Assembly: GCA_021813155.1 (NCBI GenBank)
Contig: JAKALK010000010.1
Coordinates: 1-20,623 of the forward strand
Length of the DNA: 20,623 bases
Source of the DNA: a bacterium
GTDB lineage: Bacteria > Patescibacteriota > Minisyncoccia > UBA6257 > 2-01-FULL-56-20
Direction of reading: 5' to 3'
How positions within the stretch are numbered: the stretch's first letter is position 1; every line of letters starts with the position of its first letter. The notes below the pieces were generated by a model. The model did no database searches, had not been told where the DNA came from, and worked only from the letters and a program-made list of their open reading frames with translations. The position numbers were made by a program, and so were the translations under genes. This document shows positions 4,974 to 13,378 of this stretch, in pieces.

Positions 4974-7900
4974 ATGATTATATTTAAGCGCCGCAAAACG
5001 AAGCATAAGCTTTATGATATTTCCTTAGCTCGTAGGCGATTTGCTTCTTTCTTTCACTCACGGCCGACCCTTATTGATTTAAAACCACTTCTTTCGAAAA
5101 AGAACCGCTTTTGGGTTTTAGGATTGGTGTTTTTGGCGGTGGTTGGAATGACTTATTTAGTGCGTAGCGTTCTAACAAGGGCGGAGGTTGATGATTTCTA
5201 TCCAGCAACTTGCCTTGGAACATGGCAAAAACCTGAACTAGCGCAGGGGGAACCAGAAATTTTAACTCTCTCTAAGGGAGATACTACCGATTCCTATACA
5301 CTCGATAATTCTTCCGTTCTAGATTCGAAACCAGGAGAGATTTTCTGTGGGCGATTTGTGCCCGATAAATTTGAAACACAGGGGAACATCAATAGTGTTG
5401 GTTTGACTTTAGTTTGGGATATTCGGGGCTTAAATAAGCAAGGAGAGGATGAAAAACAAAGCGAAGGCGGAGTTGATTCTAATGTGGGCGATAAGACTAG
5501 CTCAAGTTTGCCATCAAGTAGTTCTGGCGGCACTTCTCCTCAAAATGTGACTTCTGGCCCTCTTTTTGCACCGACAAGCTCGGATGTTTTTCGCGATATT
5601 CTTATCACCACTACAACTGAATCGAGTTCCTTGGATCAAATTATTGCTCCCTCGAGCGGGGTACAGGAAGTACCCGCGCCTTCCAGTAGTGTATCTTCTA
5701 GTATTATAAAATCCGGGGGCGGTGTCGAAGGTGGCCCGACTTCAATTTTGCGATCCTGGTTATTCTCTAGAGCAGAAGCCGAAGAAAACGCGGCTGTGAC
5801 TACGACTCCTGCCGTGGAAATACCAGCCACTAATTCCATCGAGACAAGCAGCAGTGTCCCTCATGGAGAAGAAATTGTGCCGATAAGGACAGCGGTGACT
5901 TCAACTACCTCAGCATCCGAAGAGATTTATGTACCTCCCACTGAACCAAGTGATGATTTTTTAAGTGTCAGTTATAGTTTAGATGGATTGGAGTGGATTG
6001 AGTTGGTAAAAGTTAATCCTAAAAATTGGCAGAAATTAACGACGGTGTTGCCGCTTAAGTCTTGGGAAGATATCAAGAAAGTTCAAATAAGGATTAAAGA
6101 TATCCCAACGACCCTAAAAAAACTCCCCCAGGTTTTTCTTGATGGTATGTTTCTTGAAGTGCAATACGATGTGCCTCCGATTTTCAAGCCCGGTAACTTA
6201 GATGTGGTTTCCAAGGAAGACAAAGGAGAAGAACAGGGTATTCCAACTGTTATTCTGCCGCAAGATAAAAAGCCACAAGCCGTAGGCAGGGAAGGAGATG
6301 ATTTTGCTCCAAATGAAACACCTAGGTTTGAGTTTAATTTAGATAATCTGCCAGTTCCGAGTAGTACTCCACCTATTAGTTCTTCCTCCTCTTTGAATTT
6401 CGAGGGGGATTCACCGGATTTTAAGGTTCCTTTTTTGGCTAGCGGGATTAATACGCCGGGGCGGATATCGTTGGAAAGGGAGCTGGCATTGAATCACGTA
6501 TACGACTACAAAAGGAGTGGAGAGTCAGATTTTTTTTTGGCTAGTTTCTTTCGGCCGACCTTAGATTTGCTTTCGCGTCTTGGAGATTACAGTTCCAATT
6601 TTCTCAACTTAGATAACAAGGTACTTGCGCAGGTTGGGGGCGGAGATCAAAATGTTACTCCCCAAGAACCGATTAAAGCGGTAATCATAGGCACCGATGG
6701 GCACGTGAGCGATATTAAGCCGTTTTTGGTGGTTGTTAATAATAAGCTTCAAATTAGTGTTCCTGAGCCGGAGCGCAGCTTTCGTCCCGGCGCTTATAAG
6801 TTAAGAGTATGGATATTAAAAAATAATGCAGTTTATTTTACTGAAGCCGGTTTTAACTGGGGAGTGCTGGTGGTTAATTTTAATGAGTCTATTTATAAGA
6901 AAGGAGATAGTGCCAAAATCGGCATCGGGGTACTCGATGATCTGGGAAGAACGATTTGTGATGCCGGCGTTAAAGTAAAAGTTTCGACACCTAGCGGGAA
7001 GCTGCTTAGCTTTTCTACGGCTAACGGAACAATTAAACGAAGTAATGCCTGCGGCCCCGAGACGATTACGAACGAGCCCGATTATTCTTCTAGTTTAATT
7101 GCAGATGAGGTTGGGAATTATGATGTGACTGTAATAGCTAACACTAAAAACGGCGTTCGCCAAATTAGCGATAAGTTTGAAGTTCAAAAGCAGCCGATTT
7201 TCGAGGTAGAGCGACTTGGGCCAACCAGAATTTTCCCGCCTGCCATGTATGAAGTGCCTATAAAAATAAAAGCTAATCAAGACTTTAACGGAGTAATAAA
7301 AGAAGTGGTGCCACTCGATTTTAGTATTCTTACTAGGGTTACTGCGAAGAAGACTTCTCAGGACAACATTCAGTATATTTCGTGGACGGTGAACATGAAG
7401 AAAGGAGAAGAAATAAGTATAAATTATTTTTTTGATGCACCGGATGTGAGTCCAGAGCTTTATAAATTGGGACCGCTTACGTTTAGCGATGCAAGTAGTA
7501 CCGATCAAGTTTTATGGCAGGAATCGAGAAATTGGCAAGTAGCGGCGGACGCGGCGGGAGAAATAATCTTGCTTTGGGAGGGGGCGACTATTCCCGATGG
7601 GTGGACGTGTATTTCTTGTAGTGCGGGTGATGCGTTTTTGGGTGTTTTCCCTAGAGCTAGCTCAACGCCTGGATCGGCTAGTACTAGCGCGAATATTGTA
7701 AATCATTCTTTAACTTTTTCGACTTCAACCGCAGCAAGTTTAACTACGTCAACTGGCGAGACTACAGGAGCGAGTGTCCCAGATAATCTGCACAATCATT
7801 CTTGGGCGAATACAACAACGTCCCAAAATAGTATCATTCCACTCTATCGGGGATTGAAATTTATCAGCGCGGCGACGACTACTCTCCCAAACGGGGCGAT

Positions 7901-10286
7901 AGCTATCTTTGATGTCGCGTCTTCTTCTTTGCCGGCGAATTGGATTTATGCTTCGACCACAGAAAACAGATATTTAATGGGTTCAAGCACGATTGGAAAT
8001 GATGGATCAGCAACGCATATTCACGATTTATCAAATTGGCCAACTGTGTTTTTTTCGGGTTCTGCCTCAAATAAAACTGCCGATACTGCTAATACTAGCC
8101 CGGCCGTGAATGAACCCGGACATCAGCATCCACTGGCTACCAGTTCTGCTCTTGCCGCAGATAATAATAGACCCCCTTATATTGGAGTGGTATTTGGGCA
8201 ATTAACGGCGACATCCACTATTCCAAGCGGGATGATCGCGATGTTCGATAATGCTAGTCTGCCGGCGAATTGGTCACAGATTTCTACGAGCGGTAGCGCT
8301 TACGCGGGAAATTTGCTTTATGGTACAAGCACATTTGGGAGTACCGGTGGGTCGAGTACTCACAATCATAGTGGGAGTGTTACGTGGACCAGTGATATCT
8401 ATGCGGCCGACATAGTGAGAAAAGTTAAGGTGGCTACCAGTACCACCAATAATAACGTCGGCACGACAAATCATACTCATAATGCCACCTTTAATGTTAG
8501 TTCCGAAAATTCTATGCCGGTTTACAGAGACGTAGTTTTGGCGAAATACACGGCGCCAGCGGGGAATTCGGTTTCAAACGTGGTTTTAAATGGTGGGAAT
8601 GCTATTACTTTAATCGCAAATACGACTACAGCTGTAAGTGTGGTAGCCTCGACGACGGGGAGTAATTTTAATTACGCGACAGCAACAATTTCTCGATCGG
8701 GAGTGGGTTTTAGTTGTACGGCCGATAATTTGAACTGTTATCAAATCCCGAGTTCGAGTTGCAGTTTTAGCGGAGCATCGAGCAGTACGGTGACGTGTTC
8801 AGCAAGTATTTATTATTTTGCGCAAGCGACTGATCCGTCTTCTTCGTTTGCGGCGCAAAATTGGCAAGGGCAGATTACACTTACTGACACAACGCCCACA
8901 TCGACTTCTTCGAGTACAGCGACTGGCGTTGAGCTCAATACGCTGCTTGCGATTAATATAACAACGTCAAGCGTTAGCTATGGAACTATATCCCCATCAA
9001 GTACTACTGGATTAGTTAATCAAATTGTTTCTATTCAGGATGTAGGAAATAGTTCGACTTCGATTCAGGTGAGTGGTACGGCGCTCGCGAAGGGTTCTGA
9101 TACTATAGCTACCTCTTCGCAGCACTACGCTAGCTCGACTTTTTCTTTCGGAGGGAGCGAGGGAATTTTGAGCGGCACGGCAACGACAATTTCGGGGATA
9201 ACATTAAATCCTCATACTACAAATACAACAAATACAGTAAGCGCGTGGACGGATACAACGGCGCTGCCTTCGACAATTAGTGAAGCGGTTGCTGTTGCCT
9301 ATAATGGATACTTGTATAATTTTGGAGGGTTTAATGTGACAGATATAGCGGTAACTTCAACCGTTAAATACGCTCAAATAAATTCGGACGGAACTGTTGG
9401 AAGTTGGGCGAATACGCAGGCTCTGCTGTATCCTTTGTACGAACAGGCGGTGGCGACCTATAACGGATATGTTTATATGATCGGAGGAAATGCTGGTGGT
9501 GCTCCAACTACGACGGTGCGTTACGCTCAATTTCAATCAAGTGGAACGATCGGAAGCTGGACTAATACAACTGCTTTGCCAACCAGGCTAAAATTACTTG
9601 TCGCTGCTGCTGGAACGAATGGCTATCTTTATGTTACAGGAGGTAATGACGGCACCAGTGATACCTCTACGGTTTCGTACGCAAAGATAAATTCTGATGG
9701 GACTATCGGTTCTTGGAGTAATACTAGCGCGCTGCCCGGTGTTTCCGAATATCATCAAGCGGTGATAAACAAGGGTTTTATTTACAATATTCCGAGTTTT
9801 TATAATAGTGCCGTCGGTGCGACTTCTACGGTTATTTATGCTGCTCTTAATTCTGATGGAACGATCGGAAGCTGGACTAATACGACTGCTTTACCGCTAA
9901 AATTGTTTAAGCAAAAGACGGTAGTGATGGGAGATTACATTTACAATATTGCAGGGAAAGAGAATCTTACGGATACAGGCACACCAACTCAAACGGTGCG
10001 AGTGGGGACTATAGCGAGTGATGGAACGATAAGCGCTTGGGATGCTGCAACAAACCTTCCAACCGGATTACAGTATCATGCGGCGACCACTTGGAATGGA
10101 TATATATATGTTTTAGGTGGATTAAAAACTACTGCCCTAGGATCAGAGACGAGTACGGTTCGGTATGGAACGGTGAGTAATGGTAATAGCCAGAAAGATA
10201 CGTTTTGGGGAGTTGGCCCTTCGGCTGGAGCGTCAACCGGTACTTATCAGGGTACGACCACTTTTACTGCAGTTTTTGTGCCATAG
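4974..10286 (+). CDS. Giant surface protein with collar-like HxH units and a nested Kelch propeller
   Basis: About 1770 residues; numbers here use the GTG at 4965 as residue 1, though ATG 4974 is the better start. A basic N terminus precedes one span (about 48-67). A beta-sandwich (about 76-390, Cys in ATCLGTW and EIFCGRF, ending FLDGMFLEVQY) is split by a Ser/Thr/Pro-rich linker at about 156-329. Ig/macroglobulin-like segments (about 560-860; WGVLVVNFNESIYKKGD, FEVERLGPTRIFPP) resemble a string common in Patescibacteria surface proteins. Three collar-like units (about 866-1200) each have a GW or NW motif plus His pairs (HNH, HIH, HQH, HNH, HTH). A four-Cys Ig-like backbone (about 1200-1420) is followed by six Kelch-like repeats ending in DGTxGSW (about 1425-1735) and a last motif, GTYQGTTTFTAVFVP. 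It is probably an adhesin, anchored by its N-terminal span or released. Confidence 0.88.
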   Translation: MIIFKRRKTKHKLYDISLARRRFASFFHSRPTLIDLKPLLSKKNRFWVLGLVFLAVVGMTYLVRSVLTRAEVDDFYPATCLGTWQKPELAQGEPEILTLSKGDTTDSYTLDNSSVLDSKPGEIFCGRFVPDKFETQGNINSVGLTLVWDIRGLNKQGEDEKQSEGGVDSNVGDKTSSSLPSSSSGGTSPQNVTSGPLFAPTSSDVFRDILITTTTESSSLDQIIAPSSGVQEVPAPSSSVSSSIIKSGGGVEGGPTSILRSWLFSRAEAEENAAVTTTPAVEIPATNSIETSSSVPHGEEIVPIRTAVTSTTSASEEIYVPPTEPSDDFLSVSYSLDGLEWIELVKVNPKNWQKLTTVLPLKSWEDIKKVQIRIKDIPTTLKKLPQVFLDGMFLEVQYDVPPIFKPGNLDVVSKEDKGEEQGIPTVILPQDKKPQAVGREGDDFAPNETPRFEFNLDNLPVPSSTPPISSSSSLNFEGDSPDFKVPFLASGINTPGRISLERELALNHVYDYKRSGESDFFLASFFRPTLDLLSRLGDYSSNFLNLDNKVLAQVGGGDQNVTPQEPIKAVIIGTDGHVSDIKPFLVVVNNKLQISVPEPERSFRPGAYKLRVWILKNNAVYFTEAGFNWGVLVVNFNESIYKKGDSAKIGIGVLDDLGRTICDAGVKVKVSTPSGKLLSFSTANGTIKRSNACGPETITNEPDYSSSLIADEVGNYDVTVIANTKNGVRQISDKFEVQKQPIFEVERLGPTRIFPPAMYEVPIKIKANQDFNGVIKEVVPLDFSILTRVTAKKTSQDNIQYISWTVNMKKGEEISINYFFDAPDVSPELYKLGPLTFSDASSTDQVLWQESRNWQVAADAAGEIILLWEGATIPDGWTCISCSAGDAFLGVFPRASSTPGSASTSANIVNHSLTFSTSTAASLTTSTGETTGASVPDNLHNHSWANTTTSQNSIIPLYRGLKFISAATTTLPNGAIAIFDVASSSLPANWIYASTTENRYLMGSSTIGNDGSATHIHDLSNWPTVFFSGSASNKTADTANTSPAVNEPGHQHPLATSSALAADNNRPPYIGVVFGQLTATSTIPSGMIAMFDNASLPANWSQISTSGSAYAGNLLYGTSTFGSTGGSSTHNHSGSVTWTSDIYAADIVRKVKVATSTTNNNVGTTNHTHNATFNVSSENSMPVYRDVVLAKYTAPAGNSVSNVVLNGGNAITLIANTTTAVSVVASTTGSNFNYATATISRSGVGFSCTADNLNCYQIPSSSCSFSGASSSTVTCSASIYYFAQATDPSSSFAAQNWQGQITLTDTTPTSTSSSTATGVELNTLLAINITTSSVSYGTISPSSTTGLVNQIVSIQDVGNSSTSIQVSGTALAKGSDTIATSSQHYASSTFSFGGSEGILSGTATTISGITLNPHTTNTTNTVSAWTDTTALPSTISEAVAVAYNGYLYNFGGFNVTDIAVTSTVKYAQINSDGTVGSWANTQALLYPLYEQAVATYNGYVYMIGGNAGGAPTTTVRYAQFQSSGTIGSWTNTTALPTRLKLLVAAAGTNGYLYVTGGNDGTSDTSTVSYAKINSDGTIGSWSNTSALPGVSEYHQAVINKGFIYNIPSFYNSAVGATSTVIYAALNSDGTIGSWTNTTALPLKLFKQKTVVMGDYIYNIAGKENLTDTGTPTQTVRVGTIASDGTISAWDAATNLPTGLQYHAATTWNGYIYVLGGLKTTALGSETSTVRYGTVSNGNSQKDTFWGVGPSAGASTGTYQGTTTFTAVFVP
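9542..9883 (+). repeat. Near-identical DNA repeat between two Kelch blades
   Basis: A 27-base stretch is identical at 9542-9568 and 9857-9883, 315 bases apart, and similarity continues on both sides. It encodes the blade junction GTIGSWTNTTALP in repeats two to three and four to five. Identity including third codon positions suggests recent blade duplication or gene conversion. Confidence 0.7.
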
Positions 10287-10323
10287 CTATACGGAGCGGG
10301 TAGTCAGATAATACGACTGGATT

Positions 10324-10332
10324 TGATATAAT
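10324..10332 (+). promoter_or_regulatory. Extended -10 promoter before the second Kelch gene
   Basis: TGATATAAT at 10324-10332 is a perfect extended -10 element (TG-n-TATAAT). Transcription would begin near 10339, within the TAGGAGAG Shine-Dalgarno stretch (10334-10341), leaving a leader of only about 7 bases before ATG 10346. No -35 box is evident. Confidence 0.55.
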
Positions 10333-10345
10333 TTAGGAGAGCTAA

Positions 10346-12259
10346 ATGGGTGATCGAAAGATTTTTTCGAGCGGTTTTGGTTTAGTTTTAGCCGGTTTAG
10401 TTTTTGCGGCTGGTTTTGTGGTTTTTACACAAGTGATTTTTCTTCAAAACAGGGAAGAAGCGTTGGCGGCGGGTACCACTTCTTCGATATCGAGTGTTTT
10501 GACTATTAGCAATTCGTCGCCCATTGTAAGTTCGGTGATTGTTAATGGAGGCTCTAGTTCAACTTTGATAGCGAATGCTACGACTGCGATTAATGTGACG
10601 GCTAATATTGCAGATTACAATGGCTGTGCCGATATTACGGGCGGCACCTCAACAATTTTGTTGTATCGCTCGAGTATTACCTCCTCGACGTGTATGACGA
10701 CAAAGAATAATCTGAATTGTTACCTAGCCACGGCCTTTACGGCGACAAGTTCTTGTCTTTCAAATACAAACATAAATACCACTACAACTTTCGGAGTTTA
10801 CTACTTTGCCCAAGCGACGGATGCGTCTTCAAGTTTTCCAAGCGACAACTGGCTCGCGACTGTAATTGCAAGCGACTCATCCCACGCTACGGGTTCTAAT
10901 GATTCTAGCGGGGTAGAGCTTCTGACTTTGACGGCCATAAGCGCTTCAACTTCTTCTATAAGCTATGGGACAGTAAATCCATCTAGTACTACGGGTTGGG
11001 TTAATCAGATTATGAGTATATCGGACGTGGGTAATTCTTCTTCTACTTTGCAGGTTTCAGGAATTGCTATGACTAATGGCTCTAACTCACTTGCCACTTC
11101 TTCGCAGCACTATGCCAGCTCAACCTTTTACTTTGGGGTTAGTGGAGGAGGAGATGTTCTAACCAATACAGCTACAACTATATCCGGCGTAACCATTAGG
11201 CCTCGGGTGAGCTTAGTAAATGATGTTGGGTCTTGGGCTGATACTTCGGCTTTGCCGGCTGGATTTACGGATGCGGCGACGACAGTTTATGGAAACTACG
11301 CTTATTTTTTGGGTGGTACAGAATATACTGCGATTGCGGATACATCGACGGTTTATTATGCACAAGTAAATACGGATGGAACATTAGGATCGTGGGCTAC
11401 GAACGCTACTTCAATGCCGGCCGCTAGACTTCAGCATTCGGCAGTGGCCTATAATGGCTATCTTTATGTTTTAGGTGGTCAAGGAACTTCGTCGGTTATT
11501 TATGCGCCGATAGCCGCCAATGGAACTATTGGCACTTGGGCTACGGGAACTTCGTTGGCGACGACTACGTGGTATTTTCCCGCTGCAGCATATAATGGGT
11601 ACTTGTATGTTTTTGGCGGTTCCGTTCCGCCGAACAATACAACCTCGTCAGTTATTTACGCTCAAATAAATACCAATGGATCAATCGGTTCGTGGAATTA
11701 TACAACAGCTTTGCCGGTGAAACTTACTTATCACGCCGGAGTTATAAGGAATGGGTATGTTTATTTAATAGGCGGAGATAACGAAGTTCCCGGTACTAAT
11801 GGAACCTCGTCGGTTTCCTACGCTAAGATGAATTCTGATGGGACTGTAGGGCAGTGGTCGTACACAACAGCTTTGCCGGCGATACGTTTTAATGAGACTG
11901 CGGTCGCTAACGGGGATTATATTTATGTAGTCGGTGGATTTACAGACACAGTAGGGAGCGTTACTTCCTCGGTTCTTTATGCCCCCATAAATTCAGATGC
12001 GACCGTGGGTTCTTGGGTAAACACTACGGCTTTATCAGCGAAGACTGTTTTGCATACTTCGTTTGCGAAAAATGGCTATCTTTACGAGTTGACCGGGAAA
12101 AACACAAATGGAGGAGTAGGGACGTCAACTGTTAGGTATTCAACTGTAAGTAATGGATTATCGCAGGCTGATACTTTTTGGGGAGTTGGATTGACTGACT
12201 TTGTTCCACCCGGTACTTACTCCGGAGTTAATACATTTGTGGCAGTATTTTCTCCTTAG
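10346..12259 (+). CDS. Secreted Kelch-repeat surface protein, 637 aa
   Basis: A signal peptide (residues 1-42; hydrophobic core GLVLAGLVFAAGFVVF, likely cut after ALAA) exports the protein. The mature part begins with an Ig-like domain carrying four cysteines (NGC, STC, NCY, SSC), then a second Ig-like domain (about 190-290) with SISYGTVNPSSTTGWVNQ. Six Kelch-like repeats follow (about 293-602), each with a YNGYLYVxGG-type beta core, an S-V-x-YA strand and NxDGTxGSW, predicting a six-bladed propeller. It ends with DTFWGVG and GTYSGVNTFVAVFSP, the same closing module as in its two paralogues. It lacks the collar units of the giant protein. There is no C-terminal anchor or LPxTG signal. A Shine-Dalgarno (AGGAG) supports the start. 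Role inferred: adhesion or binding on the cell surface. Confidence 0.88.
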   Translation: MGDRKIFSSGFGLVLAGLVFAAGFVVFTQVIFLQNREEALAAGTTSSISSVLTISNSSPIVSSVIVNGGSSSTLIANATTAINVTANIADYNGCADITGGTSTILLYRSSITSSTCMTTKNNLNCYLATAFTATSSCLSNTNINTTTTFGVYYFAQATDASSSFPSDNWLATVIASDSSHATGSNDSSGVELLTLTAISASTSSISYGTVNPSSTTGWVNQIMSISDVGNSSSTLQVSGIAMTNGSNSLATSSQHYASSTFYFGVSGGGDVLTNTATTISGVTIRPRVSLVNDVGSWADTSALPAGFTDAATTVYGNYAYFLGGTEYTAIADTSTVYYAQVNTDGTLGSWATNATSMPAARLQHSAVAYNGYLYVLGGQGTSSVIYAPIAANGTIGTWATGTSLATTTWYFPAAAYNGYLYVFGGSVPPNNTTSSVIYAQINTNGSIGSWNYTTALPVKLTYHAGVIRNGYVYLIGGDNEVPGTNGTSSVSYAKMNSDGTVGQWSYTTALPAIRFNETAVANGDYIYVVGGFTDTVGSVTSSVLYAPINSDATVGSWVNTTALSAKTVLHTSFAKNGYLYELTGKNTNGGVGTSTVRYSTVSNGLSQADTFWGVGLTDFVPPGTYSGVNTFVAVFSP

Positions 12260-12308
12260 ACGTATTTTGTGTTCGGGTTTTCCACAGGTTGTTTTGATTT
12301 AATTATTG

Positions 12309-12314
12309 TATAAT
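12309..12314 (+). promoter_or_regulatory. -10 box giving a leaderless transcript for the 329-aa protein
   Basis: A perfect TATAAT at 12309-12314 overlaps the first in-frame ATG (12313), so that ATG cannot be in the mRNA made from this promoter. The next in-frame ATG, at 12322, lies 7 bases after the box, exactly where transcription should begin. Confidence 0.55.
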
Positions 12315-12321
12315 GAATAAA

Positions 12322-13311
12322 ATGCTCGGGAATAGTGATTGGCAGCGGTTTTTTGGGTTTTTTCTAATCAGCTCTGTTCTAGCTTTGGGATTAGTGATGT
12401 TTTTAGATAGTCTTTTGGGAGATACTTTTATCTCTCTTGTTCAGGGCGCCGGTTCTTCTCAAACAGTAACTTCTACCGTTGTAGTCGGGAACGCAACTCC
12501 ATCGATTTCTGGGGCTGTGGTTTTGAATCACTCGACGAGCTTAGTAATGACGGCTAATACAACTACAAACGTAGATGTCAACGTAACAATTGTCGACAAC
12601 AATGGCTGCAACGATATTTTAAACGGGACAAGGACGATTATGATTTACCGTTCTGGGATTAGTTCTTCTACTTGTTTGTCCACTGCAAGTGACAGGAATT
12701 GTTATCGAGTCACAGCTTTCACGGCAACCAGTTCTTGCCAAAGCAATACGACAATTGTTTCAACTACTACCTTTTCTGTTCAATATTTTGCCGATGCCAC
12801 CGATGCCTCTTCAAGTTTCGCTTCGCAATGTTGGCTGGCAACGGTAAATGTTACAGATTCAGCAGGGGCAACTACAACGGCTGATTCGGCGTTTAGTGAA
12901 CCAACTTGTGATTTATTAACCTTGACTGCGCTTAATGTAACGACTTCATCGATTAACTACGGTACAATGGCGGCATCAAGCACGTCTCAGTCAACTAACC
13001 AGACAGCAACCACAACAAACGCTGGCAATTCTTCGACCACACTTCAACTTAGAGCGAATTCAACTCTTACTTTTGGCACTAGTTCAATTCCAACAAGCAG
13101 CCAACGTTTTTCAACTTCAAGCTTCACTTGGGCCGGAACAAGCACGGCCTTAACTGACACTCTGGCAACAGTTTCTGGATTTTTGCTAACTTCACCGACA
13201 AGCACGACTAATGTAGTGCGGCCTACTTATTGGGGGATCGAGATCCCGTCGGGGTTGGCAACAGGGACTTATTCTGGGGTAACGCTGTTCTCGGCACTTT
13301 TCCAGCCTTAA
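12322..13311 (+). CDS. Secreted Ig-like surface protein without Kelch insert, 329 aa
   Basis: This is the short paralogue of the two Kelch proteins. A signal peptide or anchor (FFGFFLISSVLALGLVMFL) is followed by the same Cys-bearing Ig-like domain (NGC, STC, NCY, SSC plus two extra cysteines, QCW and PTC) and the second Ig-like domain with SSINYGTMAASSTSQSTNQ. Where the larger proteins carry six Kelch repeats, this one passes directly from ATVSGFLL to PTYWGIEIPSG and GTYSGVTLFSALFQP. It therefore shows the uninterrupted form of the shared domain. The start at 12322 is chosen because the alternative ATG (12313) lies within the -10 box. It may be a structural repeat unit or a minimal member of the display system; function is not known. 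Confidence 0.85.
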   Translation: MLGNSDWQRFFGFFLISSVLALGLVMFLDSLLGDTFISLVQGAGSSQTVTSTVVVGNATPSISGAVVLNHSTSLVMTANTTTNVDVNVTIVDNNGCNDILNGTRTIMIYRSGISSSTCLSTASDRNCYRVTAFTATSSCQSNTTIVSTTTFSVQYFADATDASSSFASQCWLATVNVTDSAGATTTADSAFSEPTCDLLTLTALNVTTSSINYGTMAASSTSQSTNQTATTTNAGNSSTTLQLRANSTLTFGTSSIPTSSQRFSTSSFTWAGTSTALTDTLATVSGFLLTSPTSTTNVVRPTYWGIEIPSGLATGTYSGVTLFSALFQP

Positions 13312-13340
13312 CTTCGAAAACACTTTAATTTTTAATTGGT

Positions 13341-13369
13341 TTGGATGAGTTTTCGTTTTGTGATATAAT
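13341..13369 (+). promoter_or_regulatory. Promoter for the membrane-anchored Ig-like protein
   Basis: TTGGAT (13341-13346) lies 17 bases before an extended -10 TGATATAAT (13361-13369). Transcription should start near 13376, within 3 bases of ATG 13379, so the message would be leaderless. No Shine-Dalgarno is present. A 7-bp inverted repeat (CGAAAAC 13315-13321, GTTTTCG 13349-13355) brackets the -35 region. Confidence 0.6.
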
Positions 13370-13378
13370 GGCACAACA

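Noticed and set aside
7095..7508. 137-codon minus-strand frame within the giant gene
   Set aside because: Composition is Arg/Lys/His/Tyr-rich as expected from a shadow of coding DNA; no start signals or recognisable motifs.
7550..8560. Prophage origin for the collar-like region
   Set aside because: No capsid, tail, integrase or lysis gene is nearby and the units are embedded in a larger surface protein.
9230..10180. CRISPR-like or tandem DNA array
   Set aside because: The periodicity follows Kelch-like protein repeats in an open frame; repeats are diverged and have no spacers.
10717..12884. Similar small + strand frames at 10717-10899 and 12699-12884
   Set aside because: They resemble each other only because they are alternative frames of the same paralogous Ig-like domain.
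13315..13355. Terminator after the 329-aa protein gene
   Set aside because: The 7-bp stem has a 27-base loop and no solid T-run, and it overlaps the next promoter.
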